A stretch of 64,000 nt of DNA from Arthrobacter sp. B1805 (GTDB lineage: Bacteria > Actinomycetota > Actinomycetes > Actinomycetales > Micrococcaceae): contig NZ_PJIQ01000003.1 of the NCBI RefSeq assembly GCF_002929745.1, positions 124,001 to 188,000 of the forward strand. Reading direction: 5' to 3'. The translations under genes and the position numbers were made by a program. Below the pieces are notes generated by a model that ran no database searches, was not told the DNA's origin, and worked only from the letters and a program-made list of their open reading frames with translations. Position 1 is the stretch's first letter. Every line of letters starts with the position of its first letter. Positions 16,921-24,473 of this stretch are shown one piece after another.

Positions 16921-18816
16921 ATGACCATCCCCCACCTCGCGCCGACCGGAAGCACCCGCATGGCGGCAGCGCTCGGCGTCACGATGCTCCTGGCCACCGG
17001 CTCGGGAGTCTCAGCCGTCGCAGCACCTCCCCTGGACCCGGCGAGCACCGCGCCCGTCGCCACGAAGAAGGCACCCTCCACCTCAACGCCGGACTTCGGC
17101 CCCAAGGTCACGATTTTCGACCCGAGCATGCCGGTGAGCGAGATCCAGGCAGCGGTCGACGAGGTGAATGCCCGGCAGATCGACAACGAGATGGGCACCG
17201 AACGCGAGGCCCTCCTGTTCCTGCCGGGCACCTACGGCACGGATGCCGAACCGCTCCAGATCAAGGTCGGCTACTACACCGAGGTCTCCGGACTCGGTGC
17301 ATCGCCTTCCGATGTCACCATCAACGGGAAGATCGAGGTCTACAACCGCTGCCTCGAGAACAACGGCACCGCCAACTGCATCGCGCTCAACAATTTCTGG
17401 CGGACGCTCTCGAACCTGACCCTGAAGGTCAACGGCGCCGGCCAGGACGCCTGCCGGGCGGGAGCGAACTTCTGGGCCGTGTCGCAGGCCGTGTCCCTCC
17501 GACGCGTCGACGTCACCGGCGGAACCCTCTCGCTCATGGACTACTGCACTGCCGGGCCGCACTTCGCGAGCGGTGGCTACATCGCCGACTCGAAGGCGGG
17601 CACGATCGTCAACGGGTCGCAGCAGCAGTGGCTGACCCGCAACAGCCAGATCGGCAGCTGGTCCAACGGCGTCTGGAACGCCGTCTTCTCCGGCACCGAG
17701 GGCGCCCCCGAGGATGATACGTTCCCCGCTCCCCCCTACACGACGCTCGACCAGACGCCGGTCAGCCGGGAGAAGCCGTATCTGTTCGCCGACGCTGCCG
17801 GTTCGTACAGCGTGCGCGTGCCCGCAGCCCAGGTGAACTCGCGCGGCATCTCGTGGGACGAGGGCACGACGGCGGGGCGCACCATCCCGCTGTCCGAGTT
17901 CTTCGTGGCACGCCCGGGCGATTCCGTGCAGGCCATCAACAACGCGCTGGCCCGCGGCAAGCACCTCCTCCTCACGCCGGGCGTGTACGACATCGCCCAG
18001 ACCATCGCCGTGAAGCGGGCCGACACCGTGGTGCTCGGGCTCGGCCATGCGACCCTGACGGCGGTGGACGGTGCGACGCCGATGCGCGTAGCCGACGTGC
18101 CCGGCGTCGTCGTCGCGGGCGTCACGATCGACGGCGGCACCGTCAACTCACCCGTCCTGCTGCAGGTCGGAACGAAGAACGGGAACAACGGCGCCAAGCA
18201 CAACAACCCCGCGAACCCGACGACACTGAGCGACGTCTACTTCCGGATCGGTGGCCCGCACGTAGGCAAGGCCGACGTCAGCCTCGAGATCAACAGCGAC
18301 GACGTCCTGATCGACCACACCTGGGTCTGGCGTGCCGACCACGGCAACCCGGGCTCATTCGGCTGGGATGTCAGCACCGGGCGTAACGGCGTGATCGTGA
18401 ACGGCGACAACGTGACGGCCACGGGCCTGTTCGTCGAGCACTACCAGGAGTACAACGTCATCTGGAACGGCGAGAACGGCCGCACGGTCTTCTTCCAGAA
18501 CGAACTCCCCTACGACCCGCCCAACCAGGCGGCATGGCAGCACGACGGCGTCCTCGGCTGGGCCGGCTACAAAGTAGCGGACGACGTCCGGAACCACACG
18601 CTGTGGGGCGGTGGCTCGTACGTCTTCACCAACGTGGATCCGAGCATCCACGCCACCCGTGGCTTCGAGGTGCCGAACACACCCGGCGTCGTGCTGAACC
18701 ACCTGCTGACGGTCAATCTCGGTGCCGGCACGATCGATCACGTGGTGAACGACACCGGCGCTCCCGTCAGCAACGCGAACACCGGGACGCCGAGCTACGT
18801 GGTGCGCTACCCGTAG
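16921..18816 (+). CDS. Secreted right-handed parallel beta-helix protein
   Basis: A 631-residue exported protein with a signal peptide (about residues 1-35, ending VSAVAA). Two pectate-lyase-like regions are visible: FLPGTYGTDAEPLQIKVGYY at the front and SVQAINNALARGKHLLLTPG in the middle, each followed by short turns rich in Asn, Gly and Asp. DVLIDHTWVWRADHG and EHYQEYNVIWNGENGR are the long conserved blocks. Similar proteins in Streptomyces and relatives carry vague names (coagulation factor 5/8 type, adenylyl cyclase); those names are not supported by this sequence. A polysaccharide lyase or glycosidase is likely. A GGAG site at 16902-16905 precedes the ATG, and a convergent LacI gene follows. 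Confidence 0.8.
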   Translation: MTIPHLAPTGSTRMAAALGVTMLLATGSGVSAVAAPPLDPASTAPVATKKAPSTSTPDFGPKVTIFDPSMPVSEIQAAVDEVNARQIDNEMGTEREALLFLPGTYGTDAEPLQIKVGYYTEVSGLGASPSDVTINGKIEVYNRCLENNGTANCIALNNFWRTLSNLTLKVNGAGQDACRAGANFWAVSQAVSLRRVDVTGGTLSLMDYCTAGPHFASGGYIADSKAGTIVNGSQQQWLTRNSQIGSWSNGVWNAVFSGTEGAPEDDTFPAPPYTTLDQTPVSREKPYLFADAAGSYSVRVPAAQVNSRGISWDEGTTAGRTIPLSEFFVARPGDSVQAINNALARGKHLLLTPGVYDIAQTIAVKRADTVVLGLGHATLTAVDGATPMRVADVPGVVVAGVTIDGGTVNSPVLLQVGTKNGNNGAKHNNPANPTTLSDVYFRIGGPHVGKADVSLEINSDDVLIDHTWVWRADHGNPGSFGWDVSTGRNGVIVNGDNVTATGLFVEHYQEYNVIWNGENGRTVFFQNELPYDPPNQAAWQHDGVLGWAGYKVADDVRNHTLWGGGSYVFTNVDPSIHATRGFEVPNTPGVVLNHLLTVNLGAGTIDHVVNDTGAPVSNANTGTPSYVVRYP

Positions 18817-18834
18817 GCGTCGGCAGCAGGGCTG

Positions 18835-18867
18835 GGAAGGGGTCGGGGCGGCGCTCCGGCCCCTTCC
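18835..18867 (+). terminator. Hairpin terminator after the beta-helix gene
   Basis: GGAAGGGG (18835-18842) pairs with CCCCTTCC (18860-18867), extended by four inner pairs with one G-T. The loop is 9 nt (18847-18855). It lies 18 bases past the stop codon. Confidence 0.75.
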
Positions 18868-18965
18868 TGCGCTCGAGGGCGCAGCGGCTGCCTGCTCTCC
18901 CGATCGATGGCGGTACCCAAGCATCGGGTTGGCGACGTGCGTGACGCGCCTGCCGGGCCTCGGGG

Positions 18966-19949
18966 TCAGGCCGAGTCCCGCTCCACCAGGCGCAGTCCGT
19001 GGCCGGGGTGCTCGGGCTTCACCATGGAGTCATCGAGATCCGCCAGCACGAGCGCGGCGAGGTAGCGGGCCTGCACCTCGATCGACTGGGAGACCGTCGT
19101 GAGCGGAGGCGCCGCGAGCCGTGCGGCAGGCACGTCGTCCACGCCCACCACGGCGCAGTCCCCCGGGCAGGAGAGGCCCATTGCGCGTATCCCCGCCAGG
19201 ACCGCGAGCGCGACGTCGTCGTTGTAGGCGGCGACGGCGGTGACCCCCTGTCCGCGCCACTCGCGTACGCAGGCTGCTGCGGCGTGAGCGTCGAGGGCGA
19301 CGGGCAGCACGACCGGTGCGGCAAGACCGAGCTCGGTGCAGGCGCGCTGGACGCCCAGAAGTCGGTCGCGCGCGAACACCTCGAGCCGCGGATCCGTGGG
19401 CCAGGCGTACCCGATCCGCGCCGGGTCGCGCCCAGCGAGACGCCCCACCTGCAGAGCCCCGATCTCCAGCTGGCTCTCCGCCGGCAGGGCGGGGTCCGGC
19501 TGGTGCTCCTCGCCGAGGGTCCCGAGCACCTGGATGCCGGCCTGGCGCATGGCGAGGAGATCGTCCTCGTCGAACGGCGCGAACCCGATCACGGCCCTGG
19601 GTGTCACGGCCCGCCACAGGTCGTTGAGTGGGCGGCTGCCCCTGCCGTGATGCACGAGGACGGACAGGCCACGGCCTGACAACTCATCCGCGAGCTCGTC
19701 CAGCAGCGTCTCGATCACAGGGCCGACCGGCCAGTCCGGCAGGATGCACAACACGAGGTCGCTGCGGCCGGTCCGCAGGGCGCGGGCAGCCGCTGACGGC
19801 GCGTAGCCGAGCCGCACGGCGGTGTCCCGCACCCGCCGTCGGGTCTCCTCCGAGATGTTGACGCCCTCGCGCCCGGTGAGCACATAGCTGACGGTGGTGC
19901 GGGAGACACCGCTCTCCCGCGCCACGTCAGCGCTCGTGATTCCCACCAC
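18966..19949 (-). CDS. LacI family transcriptional regulator
   Basis: A 327-residue repressor. The LacI helix-turn-helix is at residues 4-24 (ITSADVARESGVSRTTVSYV), followed by the hinge region RTGRSDLVLCI and a periplasmic-binding-like ligand domain ending DDVPAARLAAPPLTTVSQS. It starts at GTG 19949 with GAAGG 7 nt upstream. The gene is convergent with the beta-helix protein, so control of that carbohydrate-type gene is possible but not shown. No sugar transporter or glycosidase operon is adjacent. Confidence 0.93.
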   Translation of the reverse strand: MVGITSADVARESGVSRTTVSYVLTGREGVNISEETRRRVRDTAVRLGYAPSAAARALRTGRSDLVLCILPDWPVGPVIETLLDELADELSGRGLSVLVHHGRGSRPLNDLWRAVTPRAVIGFAPFDEDDLLAMRQAGIQVLGTLGEEHQPDPALPAESQLEIGALQVGRLAGRDPARIGYAWPTDPRLEVFARDRLLGVQRACTELGLAAPVVLPVALDAHAAAACVREWRGQGVTAVAAYNDDVALAVLAGIRAMGLSCPGDCAVVGVDDVPAARLAAPPLTTVSQSIEVQARYLAALVLADLDDSMVKPEHPGHGLRLVERDSA

Positions 19950-20011
19950 CGATCACCCTTCCGGCCTGTACGTCGTGACTGTCAGTGTAGGACGGGCACG
20001 ACGGCGGCGGC

Positions 20012-20989
20012 TCAGCGGCCGCGGCGCGCTGTCCTCGCTGCCTGGTCCGCAACCTCGCCGAAGGCCTGTGCCAGCGCCGGTGGCGCGATGACGGTGATGT
20101 CCCGTCCGGTGAGCAGCAACCACCGGGCGATGGATTCGTAGCTGTCCGCCCCCGCGTCCACGATGCAGGTGCGCGGTGTCTCCTCGACCACGGTGCCCCA
20201 GGCGGGTGAGATCCAGTGCGCGACGTCGGCTCTGGGCGCATGAACCCGGACGGTCGCCGTTACCCGTTGCCAACCCCTGGACACGGCGCGGCCCACGTAG
20301 CCGTCGAGGTCCTCCGACGGTGGCTGACGTGCCTGGGACGTGAGCGCTGTGAGCTCGACGTCGGCCATGCGATCGACGCGGAGTATCGCCCAATCATCGT
20401 CCTGGAGGCAGTAGGCGAGGAGGTACCAGCGCTTCATGGTGTGGACCAGATGAAGAGGTTCGAGCTGCCGTGCCCTGCGGGTGCCGCCGTGGTGCCGGTA
20501 GGTGCACGTGACCTGCCGACGGCTGCGACATGACCGGCTCAGCAGCACGAGCATCCAAGCATCGGTGGTCGGCGCATCCGGGGTGATGGGCTGCCCGAGA
20601 TCGATGGTCGTGGTGTGGGCCGCCAGTGCCTTCGCTCCGGCCCTGACCGGTCGGGGCAGGACCTGGTGCAGCTTCTCGAGCGCTGTTGCAGCGTGCCCGG
20701 ACGCGCCGGCATCGACGTCGGAAGCGTGGCGGAGGGCCAGGAGGACCGCGGTGGCCTCGTCGACGCTGAACATGACGGGAGGCAGCACGGCCCCCTTCTC
20801 GAGCGTGTATCCACCGCCGATGCCCTTCACCGTGATCACGGGGTAGCCGAGGTTGCGCAGCCTGACGACGTCCCGGCTGATGGTGCGGGACGTCACGGCC
20901 AGTTCCTCGCAGAGGGCGTCGGCGCTCCAGCCCTCGTGTCGCTGAAGCAGGGAGAGAAGTTTCAGGAGCCGTTCGGAGGTGTCCCACAT
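20012..20989 (-). CDS. WYL-domain transcriptional regulator (YafY type)
   Basis: A 325-residue regulator with an N-terminal HTH_11 domain (RLLKLLSLLQRHEGWSADAL, then LAVTSRTISRDVVRLRNLGYPV) and a WYL domain (QLEPLHLVHTMKRWYLLAY). It ends with the WCX region. The start is ATG 20989 with AGGA 8 nt before it; an ATG three codons upstream is also possible. It is divergent from the MDR oxidoreductase at 21093, with a perfect 7-bp inverted repeat between them. This arrangement is the usual one for YafY-like regulators and the single gene they control. Confidence 0.9.
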   Translation of the reverse strand: MWDTSERLLKLLSLLQRHEGWSADALCEELAVTSRTISRDVVRLRNLGYPVITVKGIGGGYTLEKGAVLPPVMFSVDEATAVLLALRHASDVDAGASGHAATALEKLHQVLPRPVRAGAKALAAHTTTIDLGQPITPDAPTTDAWMLVLLSRSCRSRRQVTCTYRHHGGTRRARQLEPLHLVHTMKRWYLLAYCLQDDDWAILRVDRMADVELTALTSQARQPPSEDLDGYVGRAVSRGWQRVTATVRVHAPRADVAHWISPAWGTVVEETPRTCIVDAGADSYESIARWLLLTGRDITVIAPPALAQAFGEVADQAARTARRGR

Positions 20990-21012
20990 AGGTCCCATCC
21001 TGCCCGCCCTAT

Positions 21013-21029
21013 CGGACAGGAGCTGTCCG
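21013..21029. promoter_or_regulatory. Inverted repeat, probable WYL-regulator operator
   Basis: CGGACAG, the centre GAG, then CTGTCCG form a perfect 7-bp inverted repeat in the gap between the WYL regulator and the MDR gene. Assignment is inferred from position. Confidence 0.65.
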
Positions 21030-21092
21030 CTGGTGCTCCTACGGTGGGTGCCGTCCGGACTTTCCCGGTACCCCTAGAGCAAGGTGACCCTC

Positions 21093-22118
21093 GTGCCGTC
21101 TTCCCCAGCTGCGCCCACCCGTGACGTCGTCCTCGCCCGGCATCGCCCGGGACCGGGAACCCTCCCCTCATCCTGTGTCCACCTGCAGGACCGCCCGTGG
21201 TCCCCGCTGCGGCCCGGGCAGGTGAGGGTCCGCAACGAGTTCCTGCAGGTCACGGCTGTCATGGCCGACCTGATGAGCGAGGAGCCCGGGCTGCCGATGC
21301 CCGCCTACGCCCTGCACGAGGCGTTGTGGGGCGGTGCTGTCGGGACCGTCACCGAATCCGCGGCCGACCTGCCGGTGGGTACCGTCGTCCAGCACATGAA
21401 GGGCTGGCAGGAGGAGTGCGTGGACGAGGCCCCGGTCTTCTACCCGATACCCCTCCAGTACCTGCCGGGCAGGGAGTACGTCCTCAACCAGGGAGTGACC
21501 GCCTACCACGGAATGGTCGACGTCGCCGGCGTGGGTGCCGGCGACGTGGTGTTCGTGAGCGGGGCGGCAGGCGGCGTCGGTTCCCTGGCGGGGCAGATCG
21601 CGAAGGCACGCGGCGCCTCCACGGTCATCGGCAGCACCGGCAGCGCCGAGAAGGTCCGGTACCTCGTCGACGACCTCGGCTTCGACGCCGCGATCAACTA
21701 CAGGGACGGACGTATCGCGGAGGAGCTCGCGGAGCTTGCACCCCAGGGCATCGACGTCTTCTTCGACACCGTCGGCGGTGTCCAGTTCGAAGCAGCCGTG
21801 CACGCGGCCGCACCCGACGCGCGGTTTGCCCTGTGCGGCGCGCTGGCCGGCCAGGTCGGCGGAGGCACTGAAAGCGCACCACGACTGGACATCATGACGG
21901 CGATCGTCAAGCAACTCGTCATCCGCCCCTTCTCCACCCTCCACACACCCGAACAGCTGGCGGCATGGGGCTCCCACTACGGTCAGTGGCTCGCCGAAGG
22001 CAGAATCGTCTTTCCGCACACGATCGTCGACGGCGGACTCGCGGTGGCCCCGGACGTCTTGGACGGACTCCTCGAGGGCCGCTACCGAGGCAACGTCCTC
22101 GTGCGCCTGCACGACTGA
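21093..22118 (+). CDS. NADP-dependent MDR-family oxidoreductase (LTB4DH/CurA-like)
   Basis: A 341-residue zinc-independent medium-chain reductase. It has the N-terminal VRVRNEFLQVTAVMADLM block, the YHGMVDVAGVGAGDVVFVSGAAGGVGSLAGQIAK cofactor region (given here only as landmarks: GAAGGVGS is the nucleotide loop), and DVFFDTVGG. These are typical of alkenal/one oxidoreductases that reduce activated C=C bonds with NADPH. GTG 21093 is chosen because AAGGTGA lies 5 nt upstream; the GTG at 21084 would overlap that site. The adjacent divergent WYL regulator probably controls it. The substrate is likely a reactive enone, but this is unproven. Confidence 0.87.
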   Translation: MPSSPAAPTRDVVLARHRPGPGTLPSSCVHLQDRPWSPLRPGQVRVRNEFLQVTAVMADLMSEEPGLPMPAYALHEALWGGAVGTVTESAADLPVGTVVQHMKGWQEECVDEAPVFYPIPLQYLPGREYVLNQGVTAYHGMVDVAGVGAGDVVFVSGAAGGVGSLAGQIAKARGASTVIGSTGSAEKVRYLVDDLGFDAAINYRDGRIAEELAELAPQGIDVFFDTVGGVQFEAAVHAAAPDARFALCGALAGQVGGGTESAPRLDIMTAIVKQLVIRPFSTLHTPEQLAAWGSHYGQWLAEGRIVFPHTIVDGGLAVAPDVLDGLLEGRYRGNVLVRLHD

Positions 22119-22128
22119 ACCTCGCCAA

Positions 22129-22147
22129 AAGAGCGGGGCGGGCTCTT
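22129..22147 (+). terminator. Short hairpin after the MDR gene
   Basis: AAGAGC (22129-22134), a 7-nt loop, then GCTCTT (22142-22147). Its 3' arm overlaps the TTGACT hexamer of the next promoter. Confidence 0.5.
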
Positions 22148-22189
22148 GACTCCGACCTGGCTTAATGGTTCGTTAGTTCAGTAACTAAC
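22146..22189 (+). promoter_or_regulatory. Promoter and operator of the GntR-ABC operon
   Basis: A -35-like TTGACT (22146-22151) is followed by the perfect inverted repeat GTTAGTTCAGTAACTAAC (22172-22189), which covers the expected -10/start region. It ends 20 nt before the gntR start. A YtrA-type repressor binding here would block its own operon. Confidence 0.65.
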
Positions 22190-22209
22190 CAACAGGGCAG
22201 GAGTGCAGC

Positions 22210-22638
22210 GTGATCGAAGAAGGCAAGCCCCTGTTCGTGCAGATCGCGGAGGAGGTGGAGGACTCGATTATCGACGGAAGCATCGCGGAAGAGGCGCAGG
22301 CTCCGTCGACGAACGAGCTCGCCGCCTTCTACCGCATCAATCCGGCCACCGCGGCGAAGGGAGTGAACATGCTCGTCGACAAGGGGGTGCTCTACAAGCG
22401 CCGGGGCATCGGCATGTTCGTCTCTCCAGGTGCCCGCGATCTACTCCTCAGCGAGCGTCGCAGTCTCTTCGCCCTGCGCTACGTACAGCCCCTGCTGGCC
22501 GAGGCGCGCAAGATCGGGCTCGGACCGGCTGACGTGGCTGACCTCATCCGTGTCAGCGCCGAACCGACGACACCGACGACACCGACGACACCGACGACAC
22601 CGCCAACCCTAGAACCGTCAGACCGAAGGACATCATGA
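22210..22638 (+). CDS. GntR family regulator, YtrA type
   Basis: A 142-residue short GntR protein with the winged helix (PLFVQIAEEVEDSIIDGS, then PSTNELAAFYRINPATAAKG and the wing LYKRRGIGMFV) and only a small C-terminal dimerisation part, as in YtrA regulators of ABC exporters. It starts at GTG 22210 after an AGGAG site. The C terminus has four PTT repeats encoded by a 9-bp minisatellite. The stop overlaps the ATPase start (ATGA). It probably represses its own operon at the palindrome 22172-22189 and responds to cell-envelope stress or an antimicrobial, as family members do. Confidence 0.9.
   Translation: MIEEGKPLFVQIAEEVEDSIIDGSIAEEAQAPSTNELAAFYRINPATAAKGVNMLVDKGVLYKRRGIGMFVSPGARDLLLSERRSLFALRYVQPLLAEARKIGLGPADVADLIRVSAEPTTPTTPTTPTTPPTLEPSDRRTS
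22564..22599 (+). repeat. 9-bp minisatellite, four copies, inside gntR
   Basis: CCGACGACA is repeated four times without change and encodes PTTPTTPTTPTT near the C terminus of the regulator. The unit keeps the frame, so copy-number change would alter only linker length. Confidence 0.9.
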
Positions 22639-23561
22639 ACCCTGTCATCGAGGTCCGGAACCTCACGAAACGCTACAAGGACACGCTCGCCCTCGACAAC
22701 GTCAGCTTCGACATCCAGAAGGACACGATCTACGGTTTCCTGGGGCGCAATGGAGCCGGCAAGACGACTGCAATGTCGATTCTCACGGCGCAGAATCTAC
22801 CGACGAGCGGGCAGGTCCGCGTCTTCGGGGAGAATCCCTACGAGAACGCTCGCGTCCTCAGCCGCATGTGCTTCGTGCGCGAGAGCCAGAAGTACCCGGA
22901 CGACGCCACGCCGCGCCACGCTTTCGCCTCCGCGCGACTGTTCTTCCCGCGGTGGGACCAGGAACTCGCCGACGAGCTGATCGACGAGTTCCAACTGCCG
23001 CTCAAGCGCACGATCAAGAAGCTCTCGCGCGGGCAACTCTCCGCCGTCGGCGTCATCATCGGCCTCGCCTCCCGCGCGGAGATCACGTTCTTCGACGAGC
23101 CGTACCTCGGCCTCGACGCCGTTGCGCGGCAGATCTTCTACGACCGGTTGCTGGCCGACTACGCCGAGCACCCACGGACGGTCCTGCTCTCGAGCCACCT
23201 CATCGACGAGGTCTCGAACCTCATCGAGCGCGTGCTCGTCATCGACGCGGGCCGGATCATCATGGACGAATCCACCGATGACGCCCGGGAGCAGGCCACG
23301 AACGTCGTCGGTGATGCGGCGACGATCGAACGGGCACTCCAGGGGCGTGAAGTCATCCACAGGGAGAGCCTCGGCCGCGTCGCGTCGATCACGTTCCTCG
23401 GCCGGCTCGACGACGCCGAGCGGGCCGCGCTGACCGCGGCAGGACTCGAACTTGCACCTGTCTCACTGCAACAACTCATCGTGCGCCGCACGCAGCAGCG
23501 CACGCCTCACCACGACGCCCTCGCCGCATCGGACGTCACCCAGGAAGGAGTTTCCCGATGA
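22635..23561 (+). CDS. ABC transporter ATP-binding protein
   Basis: A 308-residue ATPase with Walker A GRNGAGKTT (37-45), signature LSRGQ (130-134), Walker B ITFFDEP (150-156) and the H-loop LSSHLIDEV. The signature differs from LSGGQ at one position. It belongs with the YtrB/BcrA-type ATPases. Its start overlaps the gntR stop and its stop overlaps the next gene (both ATGA), so the three genes form one translationally coupled operon. With the membrane protein downstream it should form an exporter; the substrate is unknown. Confidence 0.92.
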   Translation: MNPVIEVRNLTKRYKDTLALDNVSFDIQKDTIYGFLGRNGAGKTTAMSILTAQNLPTSGQVRVFGENPYENARVLSRMCFVRESQKYPDDATPRHAFASARLFFPRWDQELADELIDEFQLPLKRTIKKLSRGQLSAVGVIIGLASRAEITFFDEPYLGLDAVARQIFYDRLLADYAEHPRTVLLSSHLIDEVSNLIERVLVIDAGRIIMDESTDDAREQATNVVGDAATIERALQGREVIHRESLGRVASITFLGRLDDAERAALTAAGLELAPVSLQQLIVRRTQQRTPHHDALAASDVTQEGVSR

Positions 23562-24298
23562 CCGCCCTCGATTCCGGCAACGTCACCCGCCCTGCTGCCT
23601 CACACAGCCGCACTCTCAACGTCGTGCGCCTGCAGTTCGTGAATACCCAGACGTTCATCTGGGTACCCGCCCTCGTACTCGGTGGCGCGTGGGTCGTCAC
23701 GATGCTTATCTACTGGATCCTCCAGGGCGCCGGTGTCGACGACGTCAAGATCGGCGGCGGCTCCCAGGCCCCACTGTGGTACTTCCTCGCCGTCGGCATC
23801 CAGGCCATGACCATGACCTTCCCCTTCTCGCAGGCGATGAGCCTCACGCGCCGCGAGTTCTACATCGGCTCCCTCGCGGCGGCCGGGGTCAGCGGCCTCG
23901 GAATGGCGGTCGTCTTCGTGCTGCTCGGATTGCTCGAGCGAGCGACCGACGGGTACGGCATGAACGGATACTTCGCCTACCTCGAATGGGTGTGGGAAGC
24001 AGGGCCACTAGCAGCGGGCCTGACGTACTTCGTGCTGACGATGTTCTTCTTCATCATCGGCTTCTGGTCCGCCACGATCTTCAAGCGGTTCGGCACGGCA
24101 CGACTCGTGATGGTCCTGCTCGGCATCGGCCTGGTACTCGTCGGGCTCGCCGCGCTCGTGACCCGGCAGCAGGCATGGCCGGACGTGTGGAGTTGGTTCA
24201 TCGACACGGGCTCCCTCGGCCTGACACTGTGGGCCGTCCTCGTCAGCGCGCTCCTCGCGGCCGGTTCCTACCTCACCCTGCGCACGATGCCCGCGTAA
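23558..24298 (+). CDS. ABC transporter membrane subunit
   Basis: A 246-residue integral membrane protein with six predicted helices (IWVPALVLGGAWVVTMLIYW; WYFLAVGIQAMTMTF; AAAGVSGLGMAVVFVLLGLL; LTYFVLTMFFFIIGFW; LVMVLLGIGLVLVGLAAL; GLTLWAVLVSALLAAGSYL). It has no domain name that I recognise, but position (ATGA overlap with the ATPase) and topology mark it as the permease of the operon. A perfect 34-bp palindrome follows its stop. Confidence 0.85.
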   Translation: MTALDSGNVTRPAASHSRTLNVVRLQFVNTQTFIWVPALVLGGAWVVTMLIYWILQGAGVDDVKIGGGSQAPLWYFLAVGIQAMTMTFPFSQAMSLTRREFYIGSLAAAGVSGLGMAVVFVLLGLLERATDGYGMNGYFAYLEWVWEAGPLAAGLTYFVLTMFFFIIGFWSATIFKRFGTARLVMVLLGIGLVLVGLAALVTRQQAWPDVWSWFIDTGSLGLTLWAVLVSALLAAGSYLTLRTMPA

Positions 24299-24317
24299 CG
24301 GTCCGGGGCGGTGACCT

Positions 24318-24351
24318 CCTGATCGACCACACCCGGGTGTGGTCGATCAGG
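24318..24351. terminator. Perfect 34-bp palindrome, probable terminator
   Basis: Each 17-base half is the exact reverse complement of the other, with the centre CCCGGG. It begins 19 bases after the permease stop and ends 122 bases before the monooxygenase start. There is no T-run. Termination is the simplest reading, but a protein-binding site is possible. Confidence 0.7.
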
Positions 24352-24461
24352 ACCACGGGAAGGCGCCCGAACCGCCCGCGCCGACGGGTCCGATGGCGGA
24401 CCTCGAGCCGTCCAGGACCGGGGAGACGTCGAGCGGAGGCGGAGCTTCCCTGAAGAGCCCG

Positions 24462-24467
24462 AATAAT
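24462..24467 (+). promoter_or_regulatory. -10 element of a leaderless promoter
   Basis: AATAAT (5/6 to the consensus TATAAT) ends 6 nt before the ATG at 24474, the spacing expected when the mRNA begins with the A of the start codon. No convincing -35 hexamer is visible. Confidence 0.5.
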
Positions 24468-24473
24468 GGAGGC

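Noticed and set aside
18304-18324. Short match between the beta-helix gene and the 34-bp palindrome (both contain TCCTGATCGACCACACC)
   Set aside because: A 17-base match is not surprising in G+C-biased sequence of this length, and the flanks diverge at once.
24339-24473. Upstream extension of the flavin monooxygenase
   Set aside because: The extra 45 codons begin inside the 34-bp palindrome, show no similarity to the family and lack a ribosome site.
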